NCBI GenBank assembly: GCA_003219335.1
Contig: QHOF01000093.1
Span: 1-8,408, forward strand
DNA length: 8,408 nt
Direction of reading: 5' to 3'
Source of the DNA: Verrucomicrobiota bacterium
Lineage (GTDB): Bacteria > Verrucomicrobiota > Verrucomicrobiia > Chthoniobacterales > UBA10450
The position numbers were made by a program, and so were the translations under genes. Positions within the stretch are counted from its first letter, which is position 1. Each line of letters starts with the position of its first letter. Below are positions 1 to 6,026 of this stretch, in pieces. Below the pieces are notes generated by a model, which ran no database searches, was not told the DNA's origin, and worked only from the letters and a program-made list of their open reading frames with translations.

Positions 1-426
1 CCCGTGCTGGCGCAGCTTGTGCAATCTTTCCGCGATCACGTCCGCGCCATCGTTGTTGAATCCGAGACGATTGATCAGCGCTTGCTGCTCGGGAAAACGG
101 AAAATGCGAGGCTTCGGGTTTCCCGGTTGCCGTTTCGCGGTCACCGTGCCGAGTTCGATGAAACCAAAACCGAGAGCCGCCCACGCAGGCAAGGCCACGC
201 CGTTCTTGTCCAATCCGGCCGCAAGTCCGATCGGATTTGGAAAGTTAAGGCCGAAGAGCGTTTTCGGTTTCGATGGAGGTTGAAAGAATCTGAGCGCGCG
301 CAGCGCAAGATCAAACTGCGAAGCGCCGCGAAGCAATTCGACGGTAAAACGATGAGCGGTCTCGGCATCCAGCGAAAAGAGCAGCGGCCTAACCAGCCGC
401 TCGTACGTTCCGCGGCCGCGGTTCAT
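1..426 (-). CDS. pyrD: Dihydroorotate dehydrogenase (quinone), N-terminal part, cut by window edge
   Basis: This is the N-terminal 142 codons of a class 2 dihydroorotate dehydrogenase, the FMN enzyme that oxidises dihydroorotate to orotate in pyrimidine synthesis and passes electrons to membrane quinone. The reading frame is open from an ATG at 424-426 to the left edge. Residues 7-27 (TYERLVRPLLFSLDAETAH) match the N-terminal helical region that marks the membrane-associated class 2 type. Residues 64-76 (NPIGLAAGLDKNG), 91-96 (ELGTVT) and 117-125 (LINRLGFNN) are classic FMN and substrate-barrel motifs. The catalytic Ser region and the C-terminus lie outside the window. The ATG is the only plausible start, but no Shine-Dalgarno sequence precedes it: the leader is TAATAA and then a hairpin-rich repeat. 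It lies downstream of mnmE on the same strand with a 139-nt gap. The identity is secure. Confidence 0.95.
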   Translation of the reverse strand, partial: MNRGRGTYERLVRPLLFSLDAETAHRFTVELLRGASQFDLALRALRFFQPPSKPKTLFGLNFPNPIGLAAGLDKNGVALPAWAALGFGFIELGTVTAKRQPGNPKPRIFRFPEQQALINRLGFNNDGADVIAERLHKLRQHG

Positions 427-429
427 TTA

Positions 430-536
430 TTAACACCCGGCTTTAGCCGGGTGCCTGCAGAAGCAGAGGGGGAAAGCCGTTTAAACGGCTTCCACTCACG
501 TGATCCCGTGATCACCGGACTGAACTCCGGTGTTAA
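430..536. repeat. REP/BIME-like block of four hairpins with inverted ends
   Basis: Four near-perfect hairpins are packed into about 105 nt between mnmE and pyrD. They are CACCCGGC-TTTA-GCCGGGTG at 434-453, the perfect palindrome AGCCGTTTAAACGGCT at 475-490, GTGATC-CCGT-GATCAC at 500-515, and CACCGGA-CTGAAC-TCCGGTG at 513-532. The block starts with TTAACACCCGG (430-440) and ends with CCGGTGTTAA (527-536), so its ends are inverted copies of each other. This resembles REP/BIME elements mobilised by RAYT transposases. No transposase is present here, so the class assignment is inferred. The block starts four bases from the pyrD start codon. It could fold in RNA from either strand and act as a terminator or RNA stabiliser between mnmE and pyrD. 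Confidence 0.7.
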
Positions 537-565
537 TGAGACCTCGCGACGCTGGCGGTGTCCGC

Positions 566-1909
566 TCATTTGCCGATGCAAAACTGGCTGAAAACCGAGT
601 CGAGAATCTGTTCCACGTCCACGACGCCAATGACTTCGCCGACCGCCCGTAATGCCTGGTCAAGATCAATCGCAACATATTCCACCGATAATCCTTCGCC
701 CAGTGCCGTCCGCGCACGATCACACAATTCCAGCGTGCGACGGAGGCAATCGCGATGACGCATATTGATCGCGACTGCGCTTTCCGGTCTCAAGTTTTGT
801 TGTCTGATCCGCGCGAGAATTTCCGTCTGAAGATGCGGCAGGCCTTCTCCAGTCAGGCACGAAATTCGCAACGCCTGAAAATCTTTCCAGTCACTGTCCT
901 CGGGCAAATCGCTCTTATTCAACACAACAATCTCGTTTGGATCGCTCGTTTCTCCGTTGAAATGCGCCGGCCTGGGCGCGTTGCGATCTGCGATGTGCAG
1001 ACGCAAGTCTGCGAGTTGCAGCGATTTTTCTGTGCGCGCGATTCCTTCCCTTTCCAGTTCGCTTTCTGAGGCGCGCAGACCGGCTGTGTCGAGCAACCGG
1101 ATGGGAACACCATCCAGGTTGACCGTCTCCTCGATGGTATCGCGAGTCGTGCCATGGGTGTCGCTGACGATCACTCGATCGTAGCCGAGCAGCCGATTGA
1201 GCAAGCTCGATTTGCCGGCGTTAGTCGCGCCGTAAATCACCACGCGCACGCCTTCGCGCAAAACACGACCTTGATCGGCGGTGGCGAGCAGCGCGGCAAT
1301 TTCTTCGCGAACAGAATCGAGCCGGGCGCACAGCATTTCGCCTTCATCGGGAGCGATGCCTTCCTCCGGGAAATCGATTGACGCGTTGATGTGCGCCAGC
1401 AGCGCGATCAATTCGTCGCGGATCTTCCTGATTTGATCGCCGAGCCTGCCTTCGAGTTGCTCAGTGGCCGATCGCAGCGCCAGATCAGTCCGGGCGCGAA
1501 TCAAATCGATCACCGCCTCGGCCTGGGTAAGATCCATTTTGCCGTTGAGAAACGCGCGCTCAGTAAATTCGCCGGGTCGCGCCGCTCTCGCCCCTGCGCG
1601 CAAACAAGCTTCAAGAACCTTCGCGGAAACTAGCGTGCCACCGTGACAACTGATCTCGACCAAATCTTCGCCCGTGTAACTCGCCGGTGCGCGGTGAACT
1701 GAGACCACCGCTTGATCAATCAACTGATTTTCTGCGCTGAAAATTTCGCCCAGGTGTTGAACGTGTGACGCAAATCGCGACGGGGTTTCTTTGCCGCGAA
1801 AAATCCTGTCCGCGATTTGGACTGCATTCGCGCCTGAGACGCGGACCAACGCGATGGCACCTTCACCGGGCGGCGTCGAGATGGCGGCGATTGTGTCAGA
1901 AACAGTCAT
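566..1909 (-). CDS. mnmE: tRNA uridine-5-carboxymethylaminomethyl(34) synthesis GTPase MnmE
   Basis: MnmE (TrmE) is a dimeric GTPase that works with MnmG to place an (aminomethyl or carboxymethylaminomethyl) group on C5 of wobble U34 in several tRNAs, using 5,10-methylene-THF. The 447-residue length is normal. The N-terminal folate-binding domain starts TIAAISTPPGEGAIALVRVSG and includes EISCHGG and the PGEFTERAFLNGKMDL block. The G domain is inserted in a helical domain: G1 GATNAGKS (about 227-234), G2 TTRDT (254-258), G3 DTAG (274-277), G4 NKSD (331-334) and G5 SCLTGEG. The protein ends in the conserved FCIGK, whose Cys is functionally important in this family. I chose the ATG at 1907-1909 because homology begins there. 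The frame extends upstream to a TTG at 1934-1936, but the added residues would read through a hairpin. It lies between hisC and pyrD on the same strand. Confidence 0.97.
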   Translation of the reverse strand: MTVSDTIAAISTPPGEGAIALVRVSGANAVQIADRIFRGKETPSRFASHVQHLGEIFSAENQLIDQAVVSVHRAPASYTGEDLVEISCHGGTLVSAKVLEACLRAGARAARPGEFTERAFLNGKMDLTQAEAVIDLIRARTDLALRSATEQLEGRLGDQIRKIRDELIALLAHINASIDFPEEGIAPDEGEMLCARLDSVREEIAALLATADQGRVLREGVRVVIYGATNAGKSSLLNRLLGYDRVIVSDTHGTTRDTIEETVNLDGVPIRLLDTAGLRASESELEREGIARTEKSLQLADLRLHIADRNAPRPAHFNGETSDPNEIVVLNKSDLPEDSDWKDFQALRISCLTGEGLPHLQTEILARIRQQNLRPESAVAINMRHRDCLRRTLELCDRARTALGEGLSVEYVAIDLDQALRAVGEVIGVVDVEQILDSVFSQFCIGK

Positions 1910-1930
1910 GACTCTGGCATTCCAATTGTA

Positions 1931-1951
1931 TGGCAACCGCTCCGGTTGCCA
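1931..1951. repeat. Perfect 9-bp hairpin upstream of mnmE
   Basis: TGGCAACCG (1931-1939) and CGGTTGCCA (1943-1951) form a perfect 9-bp stem with a 3-nt loop, in the 97-nt gap between the hisC stop and the mnmE ATG, 21 nt upstream of that ATG. It is flanked on the right by a GC-rich stretch, GCGGCTGCGG...CCGCCGC (about 1954-1979), that can also pair with itself and is followed by six T on the plus strand. No plus-strand gene ends here, so a plus-strand terminator is not expected. For the minus-strand genes there is no U-run after the 9-bp stem. It is therefore more likely a dispersed hairpin repeat or a leader structure of mnmE mRNA than an ordinary terminator. Confidence 0.55.
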
Positions 1952-2006
1952 AATGCGGCTGCGGTGGTGCTCCGCCGCTTTTTTGATTGAGATTTTTTCG
2001 CGCGCG

Positions 2007-3113
2007 CTATTGCCTGCGTTTCAGTTCTCTGAACGCTGCGATTAATTTCTTATTTTCATCCATGGTGCCTACCGAAATCCGAATCCATTCCGGCAAGCCA
2101 TAGCCTTTGAGCGGGCGCACAATGATTTTCAGTCGCAGCAATTCTTCGAATACGGCACAGCCATCGCCCACGTTTACCATCACAAAATTCGCGGCGGCAG
2201 GGACAAAAGGCATCTGCATTTTGGCAAATTGTTCCTGCAGATACGCGCGACCTTTATCCACCACGCGCTTGGTCTTGCGCAGGTGCGCGTCGTCCTCCAG
2301 CGCCGCGAGCGCGCCCACTTGCGCGATGCTGTTCACGTTGAATGGCTGCCGCGTCTTGTGAAGCACTTCGATTATCTCCGCCCGCGCCACTGCATAGCCG
2401 ATGCGCAACCCGGCAAGGCCATGAATCTTCGAAAACGTTCGTAGCACGATGACGTTTCGTCCTTCGCGAACAAATCGAAGCGTGTCCGGCAGATCATCGA
2501 GGAATTCGAAATAAGCTTCATCGAATACGAGCATGACTTCTTCCGGAACACGCGACACGAAGCTGTCGATTGCGCGCTGCGAAATCAGCGTGCCGGTGGG
2601 ATTGTTGGGATTCGGGATGAAAATGAGCTGGGTTTTTGGAGTGATTCCTTCGAGCATCGCCTCCAGGTCCTGTTGGTAATCCGTGCTCGGCACCTCGACT
2701 ATGCGGGCGCCGAATGAAGTGGCGATCAATTTGTAAACAATAAAGGCGTATTGCGACGCGATCACCTCGTCCTGCCGTTCGGGGTCGAGAAACGCGTGCC
2801 CGAGAAATTCGATCAGTTCGTTTGAACCGTTGCCAAGAATCACGTTCTCGCGCGCGAGATCAAGTTTCGGTGCGATTGCTGTGCACAAGTAAAAGCCGCT
2901 GCCGTCGGGATACAGATGCGCGTTCTCCAATGCAGCTCGCATCGCGTGGACCGCTTTGGGAGAAGGCCCAAGTGGATTTTCGTTGGATGCCAGCTTGATG
3001 ATTGCCTCTGGCTCGGTGCCGAGTTCGCGCGCTGTTTCCTCGATCGGTTTCCCCGGCTCGTAAGGGACAATGTCGCGCAGTTGCGGATTGGCCCGGTTCC
3101 AGATTGACGCCAC
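2007..3113 (-). CDS. hisC: Histidinol-phosphate aminotransferase
   Basis: HisC is a cytoplasmic PLP-dependent class I/II aminotransferase that converts imidazole acetol phosphate and glutamate to histidinol phosphate in histidine synthesis. Numbered from the GTG at 3111-3113 (368 aa), the protein shows the typical N-terminus LRDIVPYEPGKPIEE, the ASNENPLGPSP motif, GNGSNELI, the PNPNNPTG segment, FDEAY, the PLP-lysine motif TFSKIHGLAGLRIGYA (Lys about 229) and the carboxylate-binding Arg in WIRISVGT. The open frame extends 52 codons further, to 3269, but that extension is translated hexamer repeat (SKSKSKSK, then SCSCSCS), is not family-like, and crosses the divergent gene's promoter region. 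An ATG at 3198-3200 inside the repeat is a possible alternative start. No clear ribosome binding site precedes either. The activity could also serve phenylalanine/tyrosine transamination, as in some HisC paralogues. No other his gene is visible. Confidence 0.93.
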   Translation of the reverse strand: MASIWNRANPQLRDIVPYEPGKPIEETARELGTEPEAIIKLASNENPLGPSPKAVHAMRAALENAHLYPDGSGFYLCTAIAPKLDLARENVILGNGSNELIEFLGHAFLDPERQDEVIASQYAFIVYKLIATSFGARIVEVPSTDYQQDLEAMLEGITPKTQLIFIPNPNNPTGTLISQRAIDSFVSRVPEEVMLVFDEAYFEFLDDLPDTLRFVREGRNVIVLRTFSKIHGLAGLRIGYAVARAEIIEVLHKTRQPFNVNSIAQVGALAALEDDAHLRKTKRVVDKGRAYLQEQFAKMQMPFVPAAANFVMVNVGDGCAVFEELLRLKIIVRPLKGYGLPEWIRISVGTMDENKKLIAAFRELKRRQ

Positions 3114-3164
3114 GCGCCAGAGATTAGATGGAAGTGAGGAACTTTCCAATTGATGCCTTTTCCA

Positions 3165-3264
3165 ACTCTTATTCTTGCTCTTGCTCTTACTCTTGCTCAT
3201 GCTGAAAAGCCTGTTGTAGGGAAAGTAACAGTACGAGCAGGAGCAGGAGCATGAGTAAGAGAAT
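3165..3264. repeat. Facing hexamer arrays forming an inverted repeat
   Basis: Two hexanucleotide arrays face each other between hisC and the divergent cysteine desulfurase gene. The left array (3165-3203) reads ACTCTT ATTCTT GCTCTT, then GCTCTT ACTCTT GCTCAT. The right array (3235-3264) reads GAGCAG GAGCAG GAGCAT, then GAGTAA GAGAAT. Positions 3184-3203 and 3242-3261 are complementary at 18 of 20 positions, with a 38-nt unrelated spacer. The arms are strongly strand-asymmetric, pyrimidine-rich on the left and purine-rich on the right. The right array ends three bases before the start codon of the downstream gene, so its GAGTAAGAG could act as a weak Shine-Dalgarno sequence. On the minus strand the left array is open in the hisC frame and encodes Ser-Lys repeats. 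Confidence 0.8.
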
Positions 3265-3267
3265 CGC

Positions 3268-4446
3268 ATGACCGACGACGAAATTATTTACCTCGATAAC
3301 AACGCAACCACACCGCTCGATCCTGCCGTGATAGAGGAAATGCTGCCGTTCCTGACAGAGTTTTACGGCAATCCTTCCAGCGGCTATGCGTTTGCCGCCA
3401 AAGCGCGAAAAGCGATCGATCTGGCGCGCGAACGGCTGGCAGCTTTGCTCGGATGCGAGCCGTCGGAAATTGTTTTTACCAGCGGCGGTACAGAATCCAA
3501 TAATGCTGTGATTCATTCCGCGCTGCAAGTTGATCCGCGCGGAAAACACATCGTTACCAGCGCCGTGGAACACAGCGCGGTGTTGCGTCCCTGCCAGGAC
3601 CTCGAAAAGCAAGGGTGCTTTGTGACTTTTCTAGGCGTTGACCGAGATGGCAATGTCGATCTCGCCGAATTGGAAGCTGAGATTCGCCCGGAGACCGCGC
3701 TCGTTTCGATGATGTGGGCGAACAACGAGACGGGCGTGCTGTTTCCGGTTGAGAAGATCGCTGAAATATGTCGCCGGAAAAGTGTGCTTTTTCATACCGA
3801 CGCCGTGCAAGCCACCGGGAAAATCCCGATGCGCCTGCGCAATACGGCGATCAATTTTCTTTCGCTTTCCGCGCACAAATTTCATGGGCCAAAAGGCGTC
3901 GGCGCGCTTTATGTCAACAGGCGAACCCGCTTCAGTCCGTTGATCGCTGGCGGCGGCCAGGAAAATGGTCGCAGGGGTGGAACGGAAAACGTGGCGTCGA
4001 TTGTCGGCCTTGGGAAAGCAGCCGAACTCGCCGCGAAATATCTCGCAGACGGGAAATGCAGCATCCAGTCCATGCGCGATCGATTTGAAAAAGCGGTGCT
4101 CGAAACCGTGAGCGGCGCGTCGGTGAACGGCGCGGGCGCGCCGCGGATCTCGAACACGTCGAGTCTTTCGTTTGAAGGAATTGAATCTTCTGCGGCGCTT
4201 CTGCTGCTGGATCGACATGGCATCTGTTGCTCGGCCAGCTCGGCCTGTCGGACCGGTTCACAGGAGGCCTCGCATGTGTTACGCGCGATGAATCCGAATG
4301 GCGACGGCGCCCGGCGCAGCCTGCGTTTTTCATTTGGCCGGTTCAACACTGATGCGCAGATCGATCGCGCCATTGGAATTGTTCCGAAAGTAATCGAGAA
4401 ACTGCGTGCAACCGCGGCGCCACGGGCGGTCGCCGCGGCGACCTAA
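3268..4446 (+). CDS. Cysteine desulfurase, NifS/IscS family
   Basis: This is a PLP-dependent class V aminotransferase-fold enzyme that removes sulfur from L-cysteine to give alanine and an enzyme persulfide, feeding Fe-S cluster assembly or tRNA thiolation. The 392 residues open with the family hallmark IIYLDNNATTPLDP. Other motifs are GNPSS (35-39), FTSGGTESNN (70-79), catalytic His102 in VEHSAV, HTDAVQATGK (176-185) with the PLP-ring Asp178 and Gln181, the PLP lysine in SAHKFHGPKGVG (Lys204), RRGGTEN, the mobile-loop Cys327 in SSACRTGS, and the C-terminal LRFSFGRFNT. The ATG at 3268 fits the family N-terminus exactly. The gene is divergent from hisC across a hexamer repeat. No IscR, IscU or SufE homologue lies next to it, so whether it serves clusters, thiamine or s2U34 cannot be settled. 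The last about 12 residues are a low-complexity Ala-rich tail. Confidence 0.93.
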   Translation: MTDDEIIYLDNNATTPLDPAVIEEMLPFLTEFYGNPSSGYAFAAKARKAIDLARERLAALLGCEPSEIVFTSGGTESNNAVIHSALQVDPRGKHIVTSAVEHSAVLRPCQDLEKQGCFVTFLGVDRDGNVDLAELEAEIRPETALVSMMWANNETGVLFPVEKIAEICRRKSVLFHTDAVQATGKIPMRLRNTAINFLSLSAHKFHGPKGVGALYVNRRTRFSPLIAGGGQENGRRGGTENVASIVGLGKAAELAAKYLADGKCSIQSMRDRFEKAVLETVSGASVNGAGAPRISNTSSLSFEGIESSAALLLLDRHGICCSASSACRTGSQEASHVLRAMNPNGDGARRSLRFSFGRFNTDAQIDRAIGIVPKVIEKLRATAAPRAVAAAT

Positions 4447-4647
4447 TTCCGGCGCCCTCGCTGAAATTCTTGTGTCCAGTCTGGTTGTCGGCCCACGAAA
4501 CACGCGAAAGGACGCGAAGAGTCTAGAGCACGGTGCCTAACCTTCGTTTTCGCGTCTATTCGGATTTCGAATTTGTGATATTTGATTCGTCTGCAACTAC
4601 CGCGCGGTCGACATGAACAGTCTTGTGCGCAATCATAACAATCCGTG
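4447..4647. other. Intergenic region with decayed inverted repeat and TTCGGATTT motifs
   Basis: About 200 nt separate the cysteine desulfurase from pdxH, and no gene is visible. ACGCGAAA (4502-4509) is the exact reverse complement of TTTCGCGT (4548-4555), within wider purine-rich (CACGAAACACGCGAAAGG) and pyrimidine-rich (CCTTCGTTTTCGCGTC, 4541-4556) arms that look like an eroded inverted repeat. Just downstream, TCGGATTTCGAAT (4560-4572) is identical to 5447-5459 in the repeat after pdxH, so two copies of the same short motif bracket pdxH. I see no convincing terminator with a T-run and no clear promoter; the pdxH promoter presumably lies in the AT-richer part (about 4557-4590). Confidence 0.5.
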
Positions 4648-5298
4648 ATGGAAACACCACGTGATCCTGCTGCTTCGCGTTACGAGCACGTTGGGAAAGG
4701 GCTGCGCCGGAGCGATCTTGATCCTGATCCGATCAAGCAATTTGCGAACTGGTTCACTGCCGCGATTGAGGCCGGCATTCGCGACGTGAATGCGATGAGT
4801 CTCGCAACGGCCAGCCCGGACGCCAGACCGTCAGTACGGATTGTCCTCTTGAAAAGCTTCGATCAGGATGGGTTCGTCTTTTTTACCAATTACGAAAGCG
4901 AAAAAGGCAAGCAGCTCGACGCCAACCCGTACGCGGCGCTGGCGTTTTATTGGATCGAGCTGGACCGGCAGATTCGCATCAGCGGAAAAGTGGAGAAAAC
5001 GTCGCGTGAAGAATCGCAGGCGTATTTTCATTCGCGTCCGGTCGGGAGCCAGTTGGGCGCGTGGGTGTCGCGTCAAAGCGAAGTAATCGACGCACGGCGC
5101 GTGCTCGACGCGCGCATGGCGGAGATGAGCGAGCATTTCGCCAACAAACCGGTTCCGTTGCCGCCGCACTGGGGCGGTTATCGCCTCAAACCGGATACGA
5201 TGGAATTCTGGCAGGGTCGTCCAAACCGCTTGCATGATCGATTTCGTTATACCCGGCAGGCAGATAGCAGTTGGTTGATTGAGCGGCTGGCGCCCTAA
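4648..5298 (+). CDS. pdxH: Pyridoxamine 5'-phosphate oxidase
   Basis: PdxH is a homodimeric FMN enzyme that oxidises pyridoxine or pyridoxamine 5'-phosphate to PLP with O2, the last step of the DXP-dependent vitamin B6 route and of salvage. The 216-residue length fits the family. FMN-binding motifs are RPSVRIVLLKSFDQDGFVFF and TNYESEKGKQLDANP (about residues 60-94). They are followed by RQIRISGKVEK, the YFHSRPVGSQLGAWVSRQS stretch (126-144), and the C-terminal signature MEFWQGRPNRLHDR (185-198), which carries the PLP-contacting Arg and His. A GTG at 4645 lies directly before the ATG at 4648. I prefer the ATG, though either would give the same protein plus or minus one residue. No clear ribosome binding site is visible. 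It lies after a PLP-dependent cysteine desulfurase and near hisC, which fits supply of PLP, but a 201-nt gap with repeats argues against tight coupling. Confidence 0.95.
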   Translation: METPRDPAASRYEHVGKGLRRSDLDPDPIKQFANWFTAAIEAGIRDVNAMSLATASPDARPSVRIVLLKSFDQDGFVFFTNYESEKGKQLDANPYAALAFYWIELDRQIRISGKVEKTSREESQAYFHSRPVGSQLGAWVSRQSEVIDARRVLDARMAEMSEHFANKPVPLPPHWGGYRLKPDTMEFWQGRPNRLHDRFRYTRQADSSWLIERLAP

Positions 5299-5318
5299 GA
5301 AATGAGGAATGACCGACC

Positions 5319-5454
5319 AAATCCGAAATTCGAAATCCGAAACAAGCACGAAATTCTAAAAGGCGCATCCGCGAAACGCGTACTGCGTGAACACACCGGT
5401 GGAATTTTGAATTTTAGGCATTCGGATTTGTTTCGGATTTCGATACTCGGATTT
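5319..5454. repeat. Long inverted repeat with CGAAATCCGAA units after pdxH
   Basis: The left arm (5319-5361) and right arm (5409-5454) are imperfect reverse complements of about 45 nt each. The perfect core is CGAAATCCGAAACAA at 5331-5345 against its complement at 5428-5442, and the outer ends AAATCCGA (5319-5326) and TCGGATTT (5447-5454) also pair. Each arm contains several CCGAAA or TTCGGATTT units, which gives purine-rich and pyrimidine-rich strands. The loop holds small palindromes CGCGAAACGCG (5370-5380) and CACCGGTG (5394-5401). The element begins 20 nt after the pdxH stop and ends about 50 nt before the macrodomain gene. In RNA it would form a long imperfect stem and could act as a terminator or stabiliser; it has no conventional U-run. 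No coding potential is visible. Confidence 0.75.
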
Positions 5455-5504
5455 CGAATCTCGTAGTTTGATGGCGTCGTTCCCAAATGTGACCAGTATT
5501 GTTC

Positions 5505-6026
5505 ATGAAGAAGAATCCCGACACGAAGATCGACATTGTCCGCGGCGATATCACGAAGCTCGATTTCGATGCCATTGTGAATGCCGCCAACACCAGCTTG
5601 CTCGGCGGGGGCGGAGTAGATGGCGCGATTCATCGCGCCGCCGGCCCGGAACTGCTGGCGGAATGCCGGACACTCGGCGGGTGCCAGCCGGGCGAAGCGA
5701 AAATTACTCGCGGCTATCGCTTGCCCGCGCGATTCGTCATTCACACAGTCGGGCCGATCTGGCGCGGCGGGAAACATGGCGAACCTGAGACGCTGGCAGA
5801 TTGCTACCGAAATTCGTTGCAACTTGCGGTGGAAAACGGAATCAAGGCGATCGCGTTTCCGGCGATCAGTTGCGGCGCTTACGGCTATCCGATCCAAGAA
5901 GCAGCGCAGATCGCTGTAAAAACCGTGCGAGATTTCCTCGCGACCAGCGGCAAGATCGACAAGGTGATCTTCGCTCTTTGGGGCGAAGACATTTACGACG
6001 CGTATCGGGAGAGACTCAAAAAATGA
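5505..6026 (+). CDS. Macrodomain O-acetyl-ADP-ribose deacetylase, YmdB type
   Basis: This is a stand-alone macrodomain protein (173 aa) close to E. coli YmdB. That family hydrolyses O-acetyl-ADP-ribose, the product of sirtuins, and can remove mono-ADP-ribose from acidic residues; YmdB also modulates RNase III in E. coli. Nearly the whole ligand site is visible: GDIT (14-17), the VNAANTSLLGGGGVDGAIHR block (25-44) with Asn26, Asn29 and Asp39, the AAGPELL segment, VIHTVGPIWRGG (78-89), and the phosphate loop AFPAISCGAYGYP (117-129). YmdB-type proteins conserve this NAANxxLxGGGGVDGAIH pattern. The ATG at 5505 is preferred over the in-frame TTG at 5499. The TGA stop (6024-6026) falls inside an ATGACGAA repeat unit. 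No toxin or ADP-ribosyltransferase is adjacent, so an antitoxin role of the DarG kind is unsupported. Confidence 0.93.
   Translation: MKKNPDTKIDIVRGDITKLDFDAIVNAANTSLLGGGGVDGAIHRAAGPELLAECRTLGGCQPGEAKITRGYRLPARFVIHTVGPIWRGGKHGEPETLADCYRNSLQLAVENGIKAIAFPAISCGAYGYPIQEAAQIAVKTVRDFLATSGKIDKVIFALWGEDIYDAYRERLKK

Noticed and set aside
4..591. 195-codon plus-strand reading frame at the left edge
   Set aside because: It is antisense to pyrD and runs through the hairpin block. The minus-strand frame encodes clear PyrD motifs.
1910..1936. Upstream TTG start giving mnmE nine extra residues
   Set aside because: The added residues do not resemble MnmE, the TTG lies inside the hairpin, and the ATG at 1909 fits the family start.
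1954..1984. Plus-strand intrinsic terminator (GC-rich segment followed by TTTTTT)
   Set aside because: No plus-strand gene ends upstream of it, and the stem is interrupted. It is better treated as part of the hairpin-rich leader.
3201..3269. Cys/Ser-rich N-terminal extension of hisC as a metal-binding motif
   Set aside because: The residues are translated from hexamer DNA repeat and vary in composition only as the repeat does. Family homology begins at about the GTG at 3113.
3250..3270. Seven-codon upstream reading frame (MSKRIA, stop overlapping the next ATG) before the cysteine desulfurase
   Set aside because: It arises wholly from the hexamer array. An ATGA overlap could couple translation, but nothing supports that it is translated.
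3187..4373. Long antisense reading frames opposite the cysteine desulfurase
   Set aside because: They are shadows of a high-GC coding sequence, are Arg-rich, and show no recognisable motif, while the plus-strand frame is an unambiguous enzyme.
5505..6026. Macrodomain protein as the antitoxin of a DarTG-like toxin-antitoxin pair
   Set aside because: It matches YmdB-type deacetylases closely and no DarT-like ADP-ribosyltransferase or other toxin lies on either side.
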